Shown: positions 36,894 through 45,209 of the stretch, piece after piece | Layout of the letters: every line of letters begins with the position of its first letter | Position numbering within the stretch: the stretch's first letter is position 1 | From: Proteobacteria bacterium 005FR1 | GTDB lineage: Bacteria; Pseudomonadota; Gammaproteobacteria; Pseudomonadales; Cellvibrionaceae | Length of the DNA: 64,000 nt | Reading direction: 5' to 3' | Assembly (NCBI GenBank): GCA_026192395.1 | Contig: WACF01000002.1 | Span: 186,001 to 250,000, forward strand | The notes under the pieces: generated by a model | Database searches by the model: none | Told to the model about the DNA's origin: nothing | What the model saw: only the letters and a program-made list of their open reading frames with translations | Position numbers and translations under genes: made by a program

Positions 36894-37831
36894 TGAGCAG
36901 ACTTTCTCCCAAGCTGTTTTACCTCGCCACCCTGCTGAGCTTGTTCCTGTCGGTCGGGCTTTCCCACGCAGCGCCCTCCCAGGCGAAGCTGGATGATTTG
37001 GTCACGCCTTATCCCCGTTCGGAAATGGTGGACCGCTCAAATCGTTCGGTGGTCGATTATCTGCTGGCCACCGATGCCGTCCGGAAAGTGGGAGGGCGAT
37101 GGGCGCCGGAAGAATCTTTGCGCAAGGCGGGTGAACTCACCCGGCTGACATTCCAGATTCCAGAAGGTCATGGACCGCAGGAAGTATTTCGATTTTACCG
37201 CGAGCGACTGGCAGGCCTCGATGCCAGGGCAATTTATCTGTGCAGCGAACGCAACTGCGGCAGCAGTAACAGTTGGGCAAACGACGTATTCGGGGTGAAG
37301 CAGCTCTACGGTCTGGATCAGTATCAGTACTACGGCATCTTCGAAGTGGTGGACGAGTCTGACCGGCTCAACTATGTGGTGGTCTATACAATCAGACGCG
37401 GCAACGACCGGGTCTACGCCCATCTGGAATGGCTGCGCACCAACGAAGGTTCCGCCGCCAGCGTTCCGCCCAATCCAAATGCTATTGTCGAGCAACTGCG
37501 CGAGCAGGGTTACTACGATGTTCCCGGTCTGCGTCTGGAAGAGGGCAGGCTGGTCATTCAGGAAGAACATCTCTCCGCCCTGGCTCAGGCTTTGCGCAGC
37601 AATCCCCGTCTATCGCTTCATGTCGTCGGCCACGATTACGGTCGTCGGCCCCTGGCCACTCAGATGGAGCGCTCGCAGAGCTTCGCAGAGACGCTGGTCG
37701 GCAAGTTGAAGGACAAAGGCGTTAAAACCGAGCGACTGAAAGCGCACGGCGTGGGCGGGCTGGTGCCGACGAGAATCACCGCCGGAAAGCGGCAGCGGGA
37801 TTTTCGGGTGGAGTTGGTCTTGGTGGAGTAA
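36893..37831 (+). CDS. DUF4892 domain protein with C-terminal OmpA-like region
   Basis: A 312-residue exported protein. The signal peptide is LFYLATLLSLFLSVGLSHA. The DUF4892 region (about 30-200) includes VTPYPRSEMVDRSN, FRFYRERLAGLDARAIYLCSER and QYQYYGIFEVVDESDR; two cysteines (LCSERNCGSS) may form a disulfide. The last 100 residues resemble an OmpA-like peptidoglycan-binding fold (RSNPRLSLHVVGHDYG, RSQSFAETLVGKLKDKGV, RITAGKRQRDFRVEL). It therefore probably sits in the periplasm against the cell wall. The start overlaps the hydrolase stop. Confidence 0.8.
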   Translation: MSRLSPKLFYLATLLSLFLSVGLSHAAPSQAKLDDLVTPYPRSEMVDRSNRSVVDYLLATDAVRKVGGRWAPEESLRKAGELTRLTFQIPEGHGPQEVFRFYRERLAGLDARAIYLCSERNCGSSNSWANDVFGVKQLYGLDQYQYYGIFEVVDESDRLNYVVVYTIRRGNDRVYAHLEWLRTNEGSAASVPPNPNAIVEQLREQGYYDVPGLRLEEGRLVIQEEHLSALAQALRSNPRLSLHVVGHDYGRRPLATQMERSQSFAETLVGKLKDKGVKTERLKAHGVGGLVPTRITAGKRQRDFRVELVLVE

Positions 37832-37844
37832 TCGTAGCCTGAAC

Positions 37845-37888
37845 TCAGCGAAGCGGAAGCCAGGGCTTCCCGGGTTCCGCTTCGCTGA
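37845..37888. terminator. Shared hairpin between convergent DUF4892 and folE genes
   Basis: TCAGCGAAGCGGAA (37845-37858) and TTCCGCTTCGCTGA (37875-37888) are perfect 14-base inverted copies with a 16-base loop. The hairpin sits between convergent genes. It lacks flanking A/T runs, so it may act as an mRNA 3'-end stabiliser or rho-assisted terminator. Confidence 0.55.
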
Positions 37889-37895
37889 ATGCGGG

Positions 37896-38444
37896 TTAGG
37901 AGTGCCGGTTGGTCAGCGCTAGAAATTCCGCACGAGTACTCGGGTTATCGCGGAAGGCGCCCAGCATGGCGGAGGTGGTCATCAGCGAGTTCTGCTTTTC
38001 CACGCCGCGCATCATCATGCACATATGCTTGGCTTCGATGATTACGCCAACGCCCGCGGCATCGGTGACCTGCTCGATGGTGGTGGCGATTTGGGTCGTG
38101 AGCTGCTCCTGAATCTGCAGGCGTCGGGCGAACATATCCACGATCCGGGCGATCTTGGACAGTCCGAGCACGTGACCGGTGGGAATATAGGCCACATGCG
38201 CCTTGCCGATGAAGGGCAGCAGGTGGTGTTCGCACAGGGAATAAAGCTCGATGTCCCGTACCAGTACCATCTCACTGGAGTCGGAGGGGAACAGCGCACC
38301 GTTGACAATCTCTTCGACCGTCTGATTATATCCCCGGGTCAGAAAGCGCATCGCTTCTGCGGCGCGACCGGGGGTGTCCTTCAAACCGGGACGGGAAACA
38401 TCCTCGCCGATGGCTTCGATAATACTGGCAAAATTTTCTTTCAT
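37896..38444 (-). CDS. folE: GTP cyclohydrolase I
   Basis: Converts GTP to dihydroneopterin triphosphate, the first step of folate/pterin synthesis. The 182-residue length is slightly short of the 222-residue E. coli enzyme because the N-terminal helix is reduced. Zinc ligands are Cys71 and His74 in [17 protein letters not shown], and Cys142 in [28 protein letters not shown] is the family signature, and QIATTIEQV follows. ATG at 38444 has the upstream context GAGAACGGTT on the coding strand. It is divergent from prmB. Confidence 0.96.
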   Translation of the reverse strand: MKENFASIIEAIGEDVSRPGLKDTPGRAAEAMRFLTRGYNQTVEEIVNGALFPSDSSEMVLVRDIELYSLCEHHLLPFIGKAHVAYIPTGHVLGLSKIARIVDMFARRLQIQEQLTTQIATTIEQVTDAAGVGVIIEAKHMCMMMRGVEKQNSLMTTSAMLGAFRDNPSTRAEFLALTNRHS

Positions 38445-38564
38445 AACCGTTCTCTAGATAAACCATTTGGGCCCTTATACGCCCGGCCCAGGCAAACAGA
38501 TCAGAACCCTACGTCAACTTGTCTCAGCCGTAAAGATTTTTTCGGCCACACAGTCCTCCAGAAT

Positions 38565-39479
38565 ATGACTCAATCACAGCAATGGCCCAGCGCTCCCTGC
38601 ACACTGCAGGCGCTTCTCGAGCAGGCTACCGACAATTTCGCCGCTGCCGATCTTTACTTCGGGCACGGCACCGATAACGCCTGGGACGAGGCGGTCGCAC
38701 TGGCGCTGCACGGGCTGGGATTGGGCTGGGATGCGGATGTCAGCATTCTGGAGTGGGTGTTGTCCGAGGAGCAGGTTCGCACGATTGTGTCGCTTTGCGA
38801 GCGACGCATCGACGAGCGAATTCCCGCTCCCTACCTCACCGGCAAAGCATTTTTTGCAGGACTCGAGTTTAGAGTCACCCCCGACGTATTAATTCCCCGC
38901 TCGCCGATTGCTGAACTCATCGAGACCGCCTATTCGCCCTGGCTGCCGAAAGAACCGGAAACGATCCTGGACCTGTGCGCAGGCTCGGGCTGCATCGGTA
39001 TCGCGAGCGCGGCGGTAATGCCCGACGCGCGGGTGGACCTCAGTGATATCTCGCCAGAGGCCGTCCAAGTGGCCGAGGACAATATCCGGCTCCACGGCCT
39101 CGGGGATCAGGTGCAGGCGTTTACTGGCGACATGTTCGCAGCCCTCGGCGACCGTCGCTACGACCTGATTGTCTGCAACCCGCCCTACGTGGACGCAGAG
39201 GATCTTGCCAGCATGCCCGCGGAATACCAGGCGGAACCCTCCATCGCCCTGGGCTCCGGCACAGACGGACTGGACTTCTGTCGCCGGCTGCTCAGAGAAG
39301 CGGGCGAACATCTCACCGAGCAGGGCTGCCTGATTGTGGAACTTGGTAATAGCTGGGAGGCGCTGGAGCGGGCCTTTCCGCGGGTGCCTTTCGTCTGGCT
39401 GGAATTCGAGCGCGGCGGCCACGGCGTCTTCGTGATGACTGCCGGGGAGCTGGCGCGCTACCGGCCGGAGTTCGGCTGA
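38565..39479 (+). CDS. prmB: 50S ribosomal protein L3 glutamine N5-methyltransferase
   Basis: S-adenosylmethionine-dependent methyltransferase that modifies a glutamine of ribosomal protein L3. ATG 38565 gives 304 residues, matching PrmB; the longer frame from 38025 runs over folE and is not used. The N-terminal helical domain contains YFGHGTDNAWDEAVALAL, a PrmB hallmark. LDLCAGSGCIGIASA is the SAM-binding motif I, and VCNPPYVDAED the NPPY motif that positions the glutamine amide. aroC follows 90 bases later on the same strand, the usual order in many Gammaproteobacteria. Confidence 0.94.
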   Translation: MTQSQQWPSAPCTLQALLEQATDNFAAADLYFGHGTDNAWDEAVALALHGLGLGWDADVSILEWVLSEEQVRTIVSLCERRIDERIPAPYLTGKAFFAGLEFRVTPDVLIPRSPIAELIETAYSPWLPKEPETILDLCAGSGCIGIASAAVMPDARVDLSDISPEAVQVAEDNIRLHGLGDQVQAFTGDMFAALGDRRYDLIVCNPPYVDAEDLASMPAEYQAEPSIALGSGTDGLDFCRRLLREAGEHLTEQGCLIVELGNSWEALERAFPRVPFVWLEFERGGHGVFVMTAGELARYRPEFG

Positions 39480-39569
39480 GCTGACCAGTCTCTTGTGCCT
39501 GGGCGTTTGCACAGAGGCAAAATGCTATACTGTCGCGCTTTCCTCAGACCGACTCCCCAGCGAGGTACC

Positions 39570-40661
39570 ATGGCCGGTAACACCATAGGCAAATTGTTCA
39601 CGGTAACCACCTTCGGCGAAAGCCACGGGCTGGCCCTGGGCTGTATCGTCGACGGCTGCCCTCCGGGCATGGCGCTGAGCGAAGAGGACATTCAGGGGGA
39701 CCTGGATCGCCGCAAGCCCGGCCAGTCCCGCTTTACCACTCAGCGGCGGGAAGCGGATCAGGTCAAGATTCTTTCCGGCGTATTCGAAGGCAAGACCACC
39801 GGTACGCCTATCGGTCTGCTGATTGAAAACACCGACCAGCGCTCCAAAGATTACAGCAACATCAAGGACACCTTCCGTCCCGCTCATGCCGACTACACCT
39901 ATCAGCACAAATACGGCCTGCGCGATTACCGCGGCGGTGGCCGGTCTTCGGCGCGGGAAACCGCAATGCGAGTGGCGGCGGGCGCGATCGCCAAGAAATA
40001 TCTGCGCGAGTGCTGCGGCGTCGAGGTAAAAGGCTATCTTTCCCAGCTCGGTCCGATTCGCGTGGAAAAAGTCGATTGGAACGAAATCCCCAATAATCCC
40101 TTCTTCTGCCCCGATGCCGATAAGGTCTCGGAGATGGAAGACTACATGGCAAAACTGTCGAAGGAAGGCAACTCAATCGGAGCGAAGATCACCGTCGTTG
40201 CCACCGGTATGCCGGTGGGACTCGGCGAGCCCGTCTTCGATCGCCTCGACGCCGACATCGCCCACGCGCTGATGAGCATCAATGCGGTAAAAGGTGTGGA
40301 AATCGGCGCAGGCTTCGCCAGCATCGAACAGAAGGGCACCGAGCATCGCGATGAAATGACGCCGGAAGGATTTCTCAGCAACAACGCCGGCGGCGTGCTG
40401 GGTGGGATCTCCTCGGGGCAGGACCTGGTGGCTAGCATTGCCTTGAAGCCAACCTCCAGTCTCCGCCTGCCCGGTCGAAGCGTGGACATCAACGGTGAAC
40501 CGGTGGAAGTGATTACCACCGGCCGTCACGACCCCTGCGTGGGCATTCGCGCAACGCCCATCGCTGAAGCCATGCTGGCCATCGTGCTCCTCGATCATCT
40601 CCTTCGACATCGCGGCCAGAACGCCGATGTGAATACCAATCTTCCCATCATCCCCGCGTAA
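39570..40661 (+). CDS. aroC: Chorismate synthase
   Basis: Last step of the shikimate pathway, converting EPSP to chorismate with reduced FMN. ATG 39570 gives 363 residues. Signatures are [35 protein letters not shown]-type sequence, [20 protein letters not shown] and [39 protein letters not shown] closes the protein. It is followed after 14 bases by the omega-amidase-like gene, so the two may share a transcript. Confidence 0.98.
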   Translation: MAGNTIGKLFTVTTFGESHGLALGCIVDGCPPGMALSEEDIQGDLDRRKPGQSRFTTQRREADQVKILSGVFEGKTTGTPIGLLIENTDQRSKDYSNIKDTFRPAHADYTYQHKYGLRDYRGGGRSSARETAMRVAAGAIAKKYLRECCGVEVKGYLSQLGPIRVEKVDWNEIPNNPFFCPDADKVSEMEDYMAKLSKEGNSIGAKITVVATGMPVGLGEPVFDRLDADIAHALMSINAVKGVEIGAGFASIEQKGTEHRDEMTPEGFLSNNAGGVLGGISSGQDLVASIALKPTSSLRLPGRSVDINGEPVEVITTGRHDPCVGIRATPIAEAMLAIVLLDHLLRHRGQNADVNTNLPIIPA

Positions 40662-40675
40662 GCGAAGCAGGCCTC

Positions 40676-41449
40676 ATGCAAGATCTCGTGGTCACCATCG
40701 TTCAGGAGTCCATCGTCTGGGAGAACCCGCAGGCGAACCGGGATAAATTTGGGCAGTTGTTACAGGACAACTGCCGGGATAGTGATCTGGTGCTGCTGCC
40801 GGAGATGTTCACTACCGGCTTCAACCTCAAGTCCACCGCACAGGCAGAGACCATGTCCGGCCCAACCGTGCAGTGGATGCTGGAAAAAGCCAGTGAGCTG
40901 AATGCCGACGTCGCCGGCAGCGTGAAGATCAAGGACGGCGAACGGTTTTTCAATCGACTCATCTGGGCCAAACCCGACGGCTCGTTACAAACTTACGACA
41001 AGCGTCACCTGTTCAGCTTTGCCGGCGAAGACAAGATATACACCCCCGGCAAGGAGCGGGTCATCATCGACTGCAAGGGATGGCGCTGCTGCCCGCAGAT
41101 CTGTTACGACCTTCGTTTCCCGGTGTGGAGCCGCAACCGCAAGGATTACGATGTGCTGATTTATGTGGCCAACTGGCCCAAGGTCCGAGTCGGCCACTGG
41201 ACCAGCTTACTCACCGCGCGCGCTATCGAAAATCTTAGTTACACAGTGGGTGTAAACCGCGTCGGTGAAGACGGCAATGGTCATGCGCACAACGGCCAGA
41301 GCGCAATCCTCGGCCCAAAGGGCAAGCCGCTGGTGGAGCCGGGTAGCCGCGCCGGCTGCTATACCATGACCCTGGACTATGCGGAACTGCAGCGCTATCG
41401 GAATAAATTCAAGGCGCTGGATGACGGGGACGATTTCAAGATTCTGTAG
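40676..41449 (+). CDS. Omega-amidase-like carbon-nitrogen hydrolase (YafV/Nit2 type)
   Basis: A 257-residue nitrilase-superfamily enzyme. The catalytic triad is visible: Glu43 in LLPEMFTTGF, Lys109 in YDKRHLF and Cys143 in ICYDLRFPVWSR. Together with HAHNGQSAILGPKG, these match YafV-type omega-amidases that hydrolyse alpha-ketoglutaramate or ketosuccinamate, and in methionine salvage 2-oxo-4-methylthiobutanoate transamination by-products. It is cytosolic. Its native terminator was split by the IS element starting 30 bases downstream. Confidence 0.88.
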   Translation: MQDLVVTIVQESIVWENPQANRDKFGQLLQDNCRDSDLVLLPEMFTTGFNLKSTAQAETMSGPTVQWMLEKASELNADVAGSVKIKDGERFFNRLIWAKPDGSLQTYDKRHLFSFAGEDKIYTPGKERVIIDCKGWRCCPQICYDLRFPVWSRNRKDYDVLIYVANWPKVRVGHWTSLLTARAIENLSYTVGVNRVGEDGNGHAHNGQSAILGPKGKPLVEPGSRAGCYTMTLDYAELQRYRNKFKALDDGDDFKIL

Positions 41450-41460
41450 AACGTGAGACA

Positions 41461-41479
41461 AAAAAAAAGGCCGCACATT
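41461..41479. terminator. Left half of a terminator interrupted by the IS
   Basis: An A-run followed by GGCCGC (41469-41474) and loop bases ACATT (41475-41479). Its partner GCGGCC lies at 43087-43092 beyond the IS. Rejoined without the IS and one ACATT, the site is a GGCCGC-ACATT-GCGGCC hairpin with A-run and T-rich flanks between two convergent genes. Confidence 0.75.
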
Positions 41480-41517
41480 GAGGCTGTGTAAAAACCAGCT
41501 TGGAAGGCCAGCCTTCG

Positions 41518-41550
41518 AAAATGCCCCGGAGTTCGCTCCGGGGCATTTTT
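41518..41550. terminator. IS left-end intrinsic terminator
   Basis: AAAATGCCCCGGAG, loop TTCG, CTCCGGGGCATTTTT: a 14-base stem with tetraloop and T5. It lies 52 bases past the transposase stop and ends its transcript before the left inverted repeat. Confidence 0.85.
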
Positions 41551-41601
41551 CGTTTCACGATCCAGTTTCTAGTCGGCGAGCTACTTTCGACGGTGATACG
41601 G

Positions 41602-43014
41602 CTAGCTCAGCCCAGCCAGGAGCCGTTTCACACCCAGAACGTTGATCGCTCGCATCAAGTTGTAGCTCAGGACTCCTAGGCTGTATTCGCTGCTCGCGGA
41701 CTCAAAACCCCAGCAGGTGAAGCGCCCCTGATTGAGCAGACGTTTCAACGTGGCGAAGGTCGGCTCAACGGTCGCCATGCGCCGGACCATTCGCTCTGGA
41801 GTCGCGGCGTTCTGGGCGGTGTTCATTGCCTCTTCATCAAAGTGCCGGGTCACCCAGCGCCGATCCGCCTTGGTGCACTTCGGCTGCAAAGGACAGTCGC
41901 CACAGCCGCTCCGCGCATAGAGGTGAAGTCGATCCCTGCTGCTCACAGTCTTGTGCCGCAACAGCTTCCCAGCAGGACATTGGTACGCATCCTCCTGTGG
42001 TAAATAACGGAAGTCACTTTTCTGGAAGTACTGTCCCTCGCCCTGATTGTTTACTGAGCGGTTGGCTGGTACTGCGACTTCAATACCAGACGCGAGGACT
42101 TCGCTGACCTGAGCCCCATTGGAGTAACCGGCATCAGCCACCACAGTTTGCAGCTGATCGCCCAGAACCTCCTGTGTCGCTTTTGTTATCGGCTCCAACT
42201 GGTGATTGTCGGTACTCGCTTGGGTGAGTTCGTGGTGGACTATCAGCTGATGCTGCGCATCCACCGCATTCTGGGCGTTGTAGCCAACCACCATCCCCTC
42301 ACGTCCCGATCTCATCAGTTTTGCGTCCGGCTCGGTGCGGCAGTGCTGAGTTTTGCCCGATTCCATCATGGAAGTCAGCTCGTCTTGAAGCTGCGCTCGG
42401 TGGGATTGGAGGTAGGCCAGTGCTTCGGCGACCTTGCCGCTATCGAGATCCGCTTCGCACTCCTGTTCGGTCGCTGCAAGTCGCGCCAGATAGCCGTCGA
42501 TCTTCAGGTCCAGTTTGCTCAGCTGCTTTTCGAGCTGTTTGCGGGTGATTGCCTGATCTTTGCTGGCGGCAGCTTTGAATTTGCTGCCATCAATGGCAAC
42601 CAGATGGCCACTGACCAATCCGGCCTGCCTGCAAAAGAGGATGAAATGACGGCAGGCATTCTTGATTGCTCTGCCGTTGTCCTTGCGAAAGTTGGCGATT
42701 GTTTTGAAGTCCGGCGCCAGCTGCTTGAGTAACCAGATCACCTCGAGATTGCGATGACACTCCTTCTCGAGTCTTCGCGTACTGCTGGTCTGATTCAGAT
42801 AGGCGTAGATATAGAGCTTCAGCAAGTCGCCAGGGTGATATGGACGTCGTCCCGTGACCGCCGTCTGGGCTTTGTCGAACCCAAGTCCAGCCATATCGAG
42901 AGAATCGACAAAGGCGTCGATCACTCGTACTGGGTGGTCGGCAGGAACATAGTCTTCAATTTGGGGGGGGAGTAGCGAGCTCTGATGGCGAGGAGTGCCT
43001 TCGACGTGTCTCAT
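41602..43014 (-). CDS. IS1182 family transposase
   Basis: A 470-residue DDE transposase. The N-terminal domain (DHPVRVIDAFVDSLD, YHPGDLLKLYIYAYLNQ, ECHRNLEVIWLLKQLAPDFKT-type block) is the DUF772 region typical of IS1182. The catalytic segments are LVAIDGSKFKAAAS, TVVADAGYSNGAQV and the C-terminal RMATVEPTFATLKR. A cysteine group (SGCGDCPLQPKC) lies in the insertion domain. No stop or frameshift interrupts it. It starts 52 bases inside the right inverted repeat, just after a hairpin that would attenuate read-through from outside. Confidence 0.95.
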   Translation of the reverse strand: MRHVEGTPRHQSSLLPPQIEDYVPADHPVRVIDAFVDSLDMAGLGFDKAQTAVTGRRPYHPGDLLKLYIYAYLNQTSSTRRLEKECHRNLEVIWLLKQLAPDFKTIANFRKDNGRAIKNACRHFILFCRQAGLVSGHLVAIDGSKFKAAASKDQAITRKQLEKQLSKLDLKIDGYLARLAATEQECEADLDSGKVAEALAYLQSHRAQLQDELTSMMESGKTQHCRTEPDAKLMRSGREGMVVGYNAQNAVDAQHQLIVHHELTQASTDNHQLEPITKATQEVLGDQLQTVVADAGYSNGAQVSEVLASGIEVAVPANRSVNNQGEGQYFQKSDFRYLPQEDAYQCPAGKLLRHKTVSSRDRLHLYARSGCGDCPLQPKCTKADRRWVTRHFDEEAMNTAQNAATPERMVRRMATVEPTFATLKRLLNQGRFTCWGFESASSEYSLGVLSYNLMRAINVLGVKRLLAGLS

Positions 43015-43018
43015 AACG

Positions 43019-43050
43019 AAAATAGCCGCGAACTGAGTCGCGGCTATTTT
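43019..43050. terminator. IS right-end hairpin upstream of transposase
   Basis: AAAATAGCCGCGA (43019-43031) and TCGCGGCTATTTT (43038-43050) form a perfect 13-base stem with loop ACTGAG and A/T flanks. It is positioned 5 bases before the transposase ATG on its upstream side, so it could block impinging transcription or mask the transposase ribosome-binding site. Confidence 0.75.
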
Positions 43051-43081
43051 GGCCTATCGGAGGCTGTTTTTACACAGCCTC

Positions 43082-43099
43082 ACATTGCGGCCTTCTTTC
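43082..43099. terminator. Right half of the terminator interrupted by the IS
   Basis: Duplicated loop ACATT (43082-43086) followed by GCGGCC (43087-43092) and TTCTTT. It is the 3' arm of the hairpin whose 5' arm is at 41469-41474. The gene it would end on the minus strand (43115-43873) now lacks the intact hairpin. Confidence 0.7.
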
Positions 43100-43114
43100 G
43101 TTTTGTGAGTCTGC

Positions 43115-43873
43115 TTAGAAATGGAAATAAATGGAAGCGAATGAACCTTCCAGATCCAGATCTGCGTCCAGATCGCTCACATCATCCAGCTCGACGGAAA
43201 AGTTGCGAATGCCAACCTCGATCCCGAAGTCCAGTACCAGACCGTCGGACATGTAGCCCACAGATGCTTGCAGATCGCTGGCGCTGCTATCGGAATAGCT
43301 GGCGTAGTTGCCGCCTGCCGCGATGTAGAATCCGGTCAGCGGTAAATTGAACTGCGCCTTGCCATAGACCATCGGAATAACCTCATCGAGCTCCTGAGCA
43401 CTGGCGAGACCGTTGCTGCGCAGGCTGATTTCGCCATCGAACTGACGGAAGGTCACACCCAGGTCCAGGTTCACCCAGTTATCCAGAACCTCATAGTAAA
43501 GCGTCGCATCGGTATGACTGAAGTCGAAGTCGGAGGCGACTGTGGTGTTCGCCGAGTAGGCAACGTCGTCCAGAACAAAGCTCTGGCTCACCTCGGCCGT
43601 TTCCGACAGCGCAATGTCGTTCTGCTGCAGACGGATGTTCGGGAGCAGGGGAACCGGATGTTCAAGAGCGATGAAGTAGAACTCGTTGTCCTGGTCGACC
43701 AGCCCCAGGTCTTCGAGATCCGCCGCCGGTTGATTCACGTCACCGACATCGCCGGAGAAGTCCGTCTGCCATACACCGCCACCGGCATAGATGCCCAGAA
43801 CGGTATCGCTCACCGCCAGCGGAGAAACCGCAAGCAAGCTGGCCAGGCACAGGGGTTTCATTAAGTTGTTCAT
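43115..43873 (-). CDS. TIGR04219-type outer-membrane beta-barrel protein
   Basis: A 252-residue exported protein with a signal peptide (LMKPLCLASLLAVSPLAVSD). The rest alternates polar and aromatic or glycine residues as in an eight-stranded barrel: GIYAGGGVWQTDFSG, NEFYFIALEHPVPLLPNIRL, FSHTDATLYYEVLDNWVNLDLG, GFYIAAGGNYASY and a final GSFASIYFHF that ends in phenylalanine as outer-membrane barrels do. The GIYAGGGVWQ start and LEHPVPLLPN block are typical of TIGR04219 proteins, whose function is unknown. Its downstream terminator was split by the IS. Confidence 0.85.
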   Translation of the reverse strand: MNNLMKPLCLASLLAVSPLAVSDTVLGIYAGGGVWQTDFSGDVGDVNQPAADLEDLGLVDQDNEFYFIALEHPVPLLPNIRLQQNDIALSETAEVSQSFVLDDVAYSANTTVASDFDFSHTDATLYYEVLDNWVNLDLGVTFRQFDGEISLRSNGLASAQELDEVIPMVYGKAQFNLPLTGFYIAAGGNYASYSDSSASDLQASVGYMSDGLVLDFGIEVGIRNFSVELDDVSDLDADLDLEGSFASIYFHF

Positions 43874-43958
43874 GTTGTTTCCTCTTACCAGTCAGTCACA
43901 AGACTCGCGCGCAATGTAGCAAACTCTTTGTGATTTTTGATCAGTTTCGCGCAAAAAT

Positions 43959-44840
43959 TCAGGTATTTGTGACGAAACGCCTGTTCAGCAGATCAAGGAA
44001 GTGCTTGCCGGCGTTGCTCATGCTTCGCTGGCGATGGTAAATGTAGCCGAGCGAGCGACTCAAATGCACGCCTTTTACCGGCAATATACAAAGCTGGTCG
44101 TCGATCAGGGTTTCGGGCAAAACACTCCAGCCAAGGTCGATCGATACCATCATTTTGATAGTCTCGAGGAAATTGCTGGCCATTTTCGTCGTGAGCGGCA
44201 GGGACTTCTGCTCGAACAGCTGCCGCACGATCTGCGCAGTATAAGTGTGCGGTTCCGGCAGTATCGCCGGATAGTGACTCAGATCCTGGAGCGCGGCTTT
44301 GCTCTTTCCTGCCAACGGATGGTCAGGCGAGATAACGAACTGCAGCGGATCTTTCCAGACTTCCTGGCTTTCGATTGCCTCGGGCGGCTCCGGGGACAGG
44401 GTAATCACCGCTATCTCAACAGAGCCGCTCAACACTTCCGTATAGGCTCTCTCCGAGTCCACGAAGGTCAGCTGTATATCCACCTGCGGATACTCACGGA
44501 CGAATTCTTTCAGCACCGGCGGCAATCGGTGCAGGCCAACATGGTGGCTCGTTGCAAGGCTCAGCTCGCCCGCCACATTGCCCGATAAATCTGCAAGGTT
44601 TCGGCGGGTTTCTTTAACAGTTTGCAGAATCTTATAGGCACTTGGCAGAAGTACCCGGCCGGCCTCGGTAAGTCGGATCTGTCTGCCGATTCGATCGAAG
44701 AGCTTTACCGAAAGCTGATCTTCAAGGGCGGCCACACGCTTGCTAACTGCGGGTTGGGTGAGGTGCAGTTGCTCGGCGGCTGTTGAAAAGGAACCGGTTT
44801 CGGAAACGCGGACAAATGCTATTAAATTTTGAGTTTCCAT
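43959..44840 (-). CDS. LysR family regulator, probably of leuCD
   Basis: A 293-residue LysR-type regulator. ATG 44840 begins the canonical N-terminus METQNLIAFVRVSETGSFST; the longer frame from 44966 runs into a palindromic repeat. The helix-turn-helix is about residues 16-36 (AAEQLHLTQPAVSKRVAALE), followed by the linker helix and the effector domain (GELSLATSHHVGLHRLPPVL). It is divergent from leuC, separated by 439 bases. A T-N11-A palindrome near -65 of the likely leuC promoter fits it as activator, with a leucine-pathway intermediate as possible coinducer. Confidence 0.88.
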   Translation of the reverse strand: METQNLIAFVRVSETGSFSTAAEQLHLTQPAVSKRVAALEDQLSVKLFDRIGRQIRLTEAGRVLLPSAYKILQTVKETRRNLADLSGNVAGELSLATSHHVGLHRLPPVLKEFVREYPQVDIQLTFVDSERAYTEVLSGSVEIAVITLSPEPPEAIESQEVWKDPLQFVISPDHPLAGKSKAALQDLSHYPAILPEPHTYTAQIVRQLFEQKSLPLTTKMASNFLETIKMMVSIDLGWSVLPETLIDDQLCILPVKGVHLSRSLGYIYHRQRSMSNAGKHFLDLLNRRFVTNT

Positions 44841-44880
44841 GGTCTTTTCTTGTCGGTCGTGGATTCGATCGCGTTTGGCG

Positions 44881-44971
44881 AAGGGGTGGTGTGTTTCGAA
44901 AACGCATGAATACATCCCTGTAGCTCCCGCGCCGCGTCCTGCGGCGAGGGTTTCGAAACACACCACCCCTT
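44881..44971. repeat. Palindromic repeat, copy C
   Basis: Arms 44881-44901 and 44951-44971 are perfect 21-base inverted copies. The 49-base core begins ACGCATGAATACATCCCTGT and continues into a GCCGC-GTCCT-GCGGC hairpin. Core bases TGAATACATCCCTGTAGCTC match the reverse complement of the copy B core with two substitutions and one indel, while the arms are unrelated to those of A and B. Confidence 0.7.
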
Positions 44972-44977
44972 TCAGAA

Positions 44978-45155
44978 CCTTCGCGGGAGGGACCCCGCGA
45001 AGGAGCTACAGGGATGATTCACTCGCCACTTCCCTGTGGCTCGCCCTCCGGGCAGCTGCGCTGTGCTAATCGGCTGTCCTGCCGATTAGTCATGCGTTTT
45101 TGAAAGGGGCGCCCCCCTCCTGCAAACGGGAGAGGAGCGCCCATCGGTGGCGAGT
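44978..45155. repeat. Palindromic repeat cluster, partial copy D
   Basis: A 10-base hairpin CCTTCGCGGG/CCCGCGAAGG (44978-45003, loop AGGGAC) is followed by AGCTACAGGGATGATTCAC, the repeat core in the orientation of copy B. ACTCGCCAC (45021-45029) reappears inverted as GTGGCGAGT (45147-45155). Inside are CTAATCGGC/GCCGATTAG (45066-45089, loop TGTCCT) and a GC-rich hairpin near 45107-45142. It reads as a compound or degraded member of the family. Confidence 0.5.
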
Positions 45156-45173
45156 TGTTTTAAACGTTATATG

Positions 45174-45188
45174 ATTCCTAATAGGAAT
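45174..45188. promoter_or_regulatory. Candidate LysR binding palindrome upstream of leuC
   Basis: ATTCCTA-A-TAGGAAT is a perfect 15-base palindrome of the T-N11-A type bound by LysR regulators. Its centre, 45181, is about 65 bases before the predicted leuC transcription start near 45246, the classical position for a LysR recognition site. Confidence 0.6.
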
Positions 45189-45209
45189 GCAAAAAATGAA
45201 AAATATGCA

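Larger units (their letters stand above)
41480..43081 (-). mobile_element. IS1182-family insertion sequence, apparently intact
   Basis: Perfect 16-base terminal inverted repeats GAGGCTGTGTAAAAAC (41480-41495) and its complement (43066-43081). They are flanked by direct repeats ACATT at 41475-41479 and 43082-43086, the target-site duplication. One uninterrupted transposase frame fills most of the 1602 bases. Hairpins just inside each end (41518-41550 and 43019-43050) may insulate the transposase. Perfect ends and duplication suggest a recent insertion. Confidence 0.93.

Noticed and set aside
38025-38564. 180-codon N-terminal extension of prmB
   Set aside because: It runs through folE on the other strand and PrmB begins at 38565 with the normal N-terminus and length.
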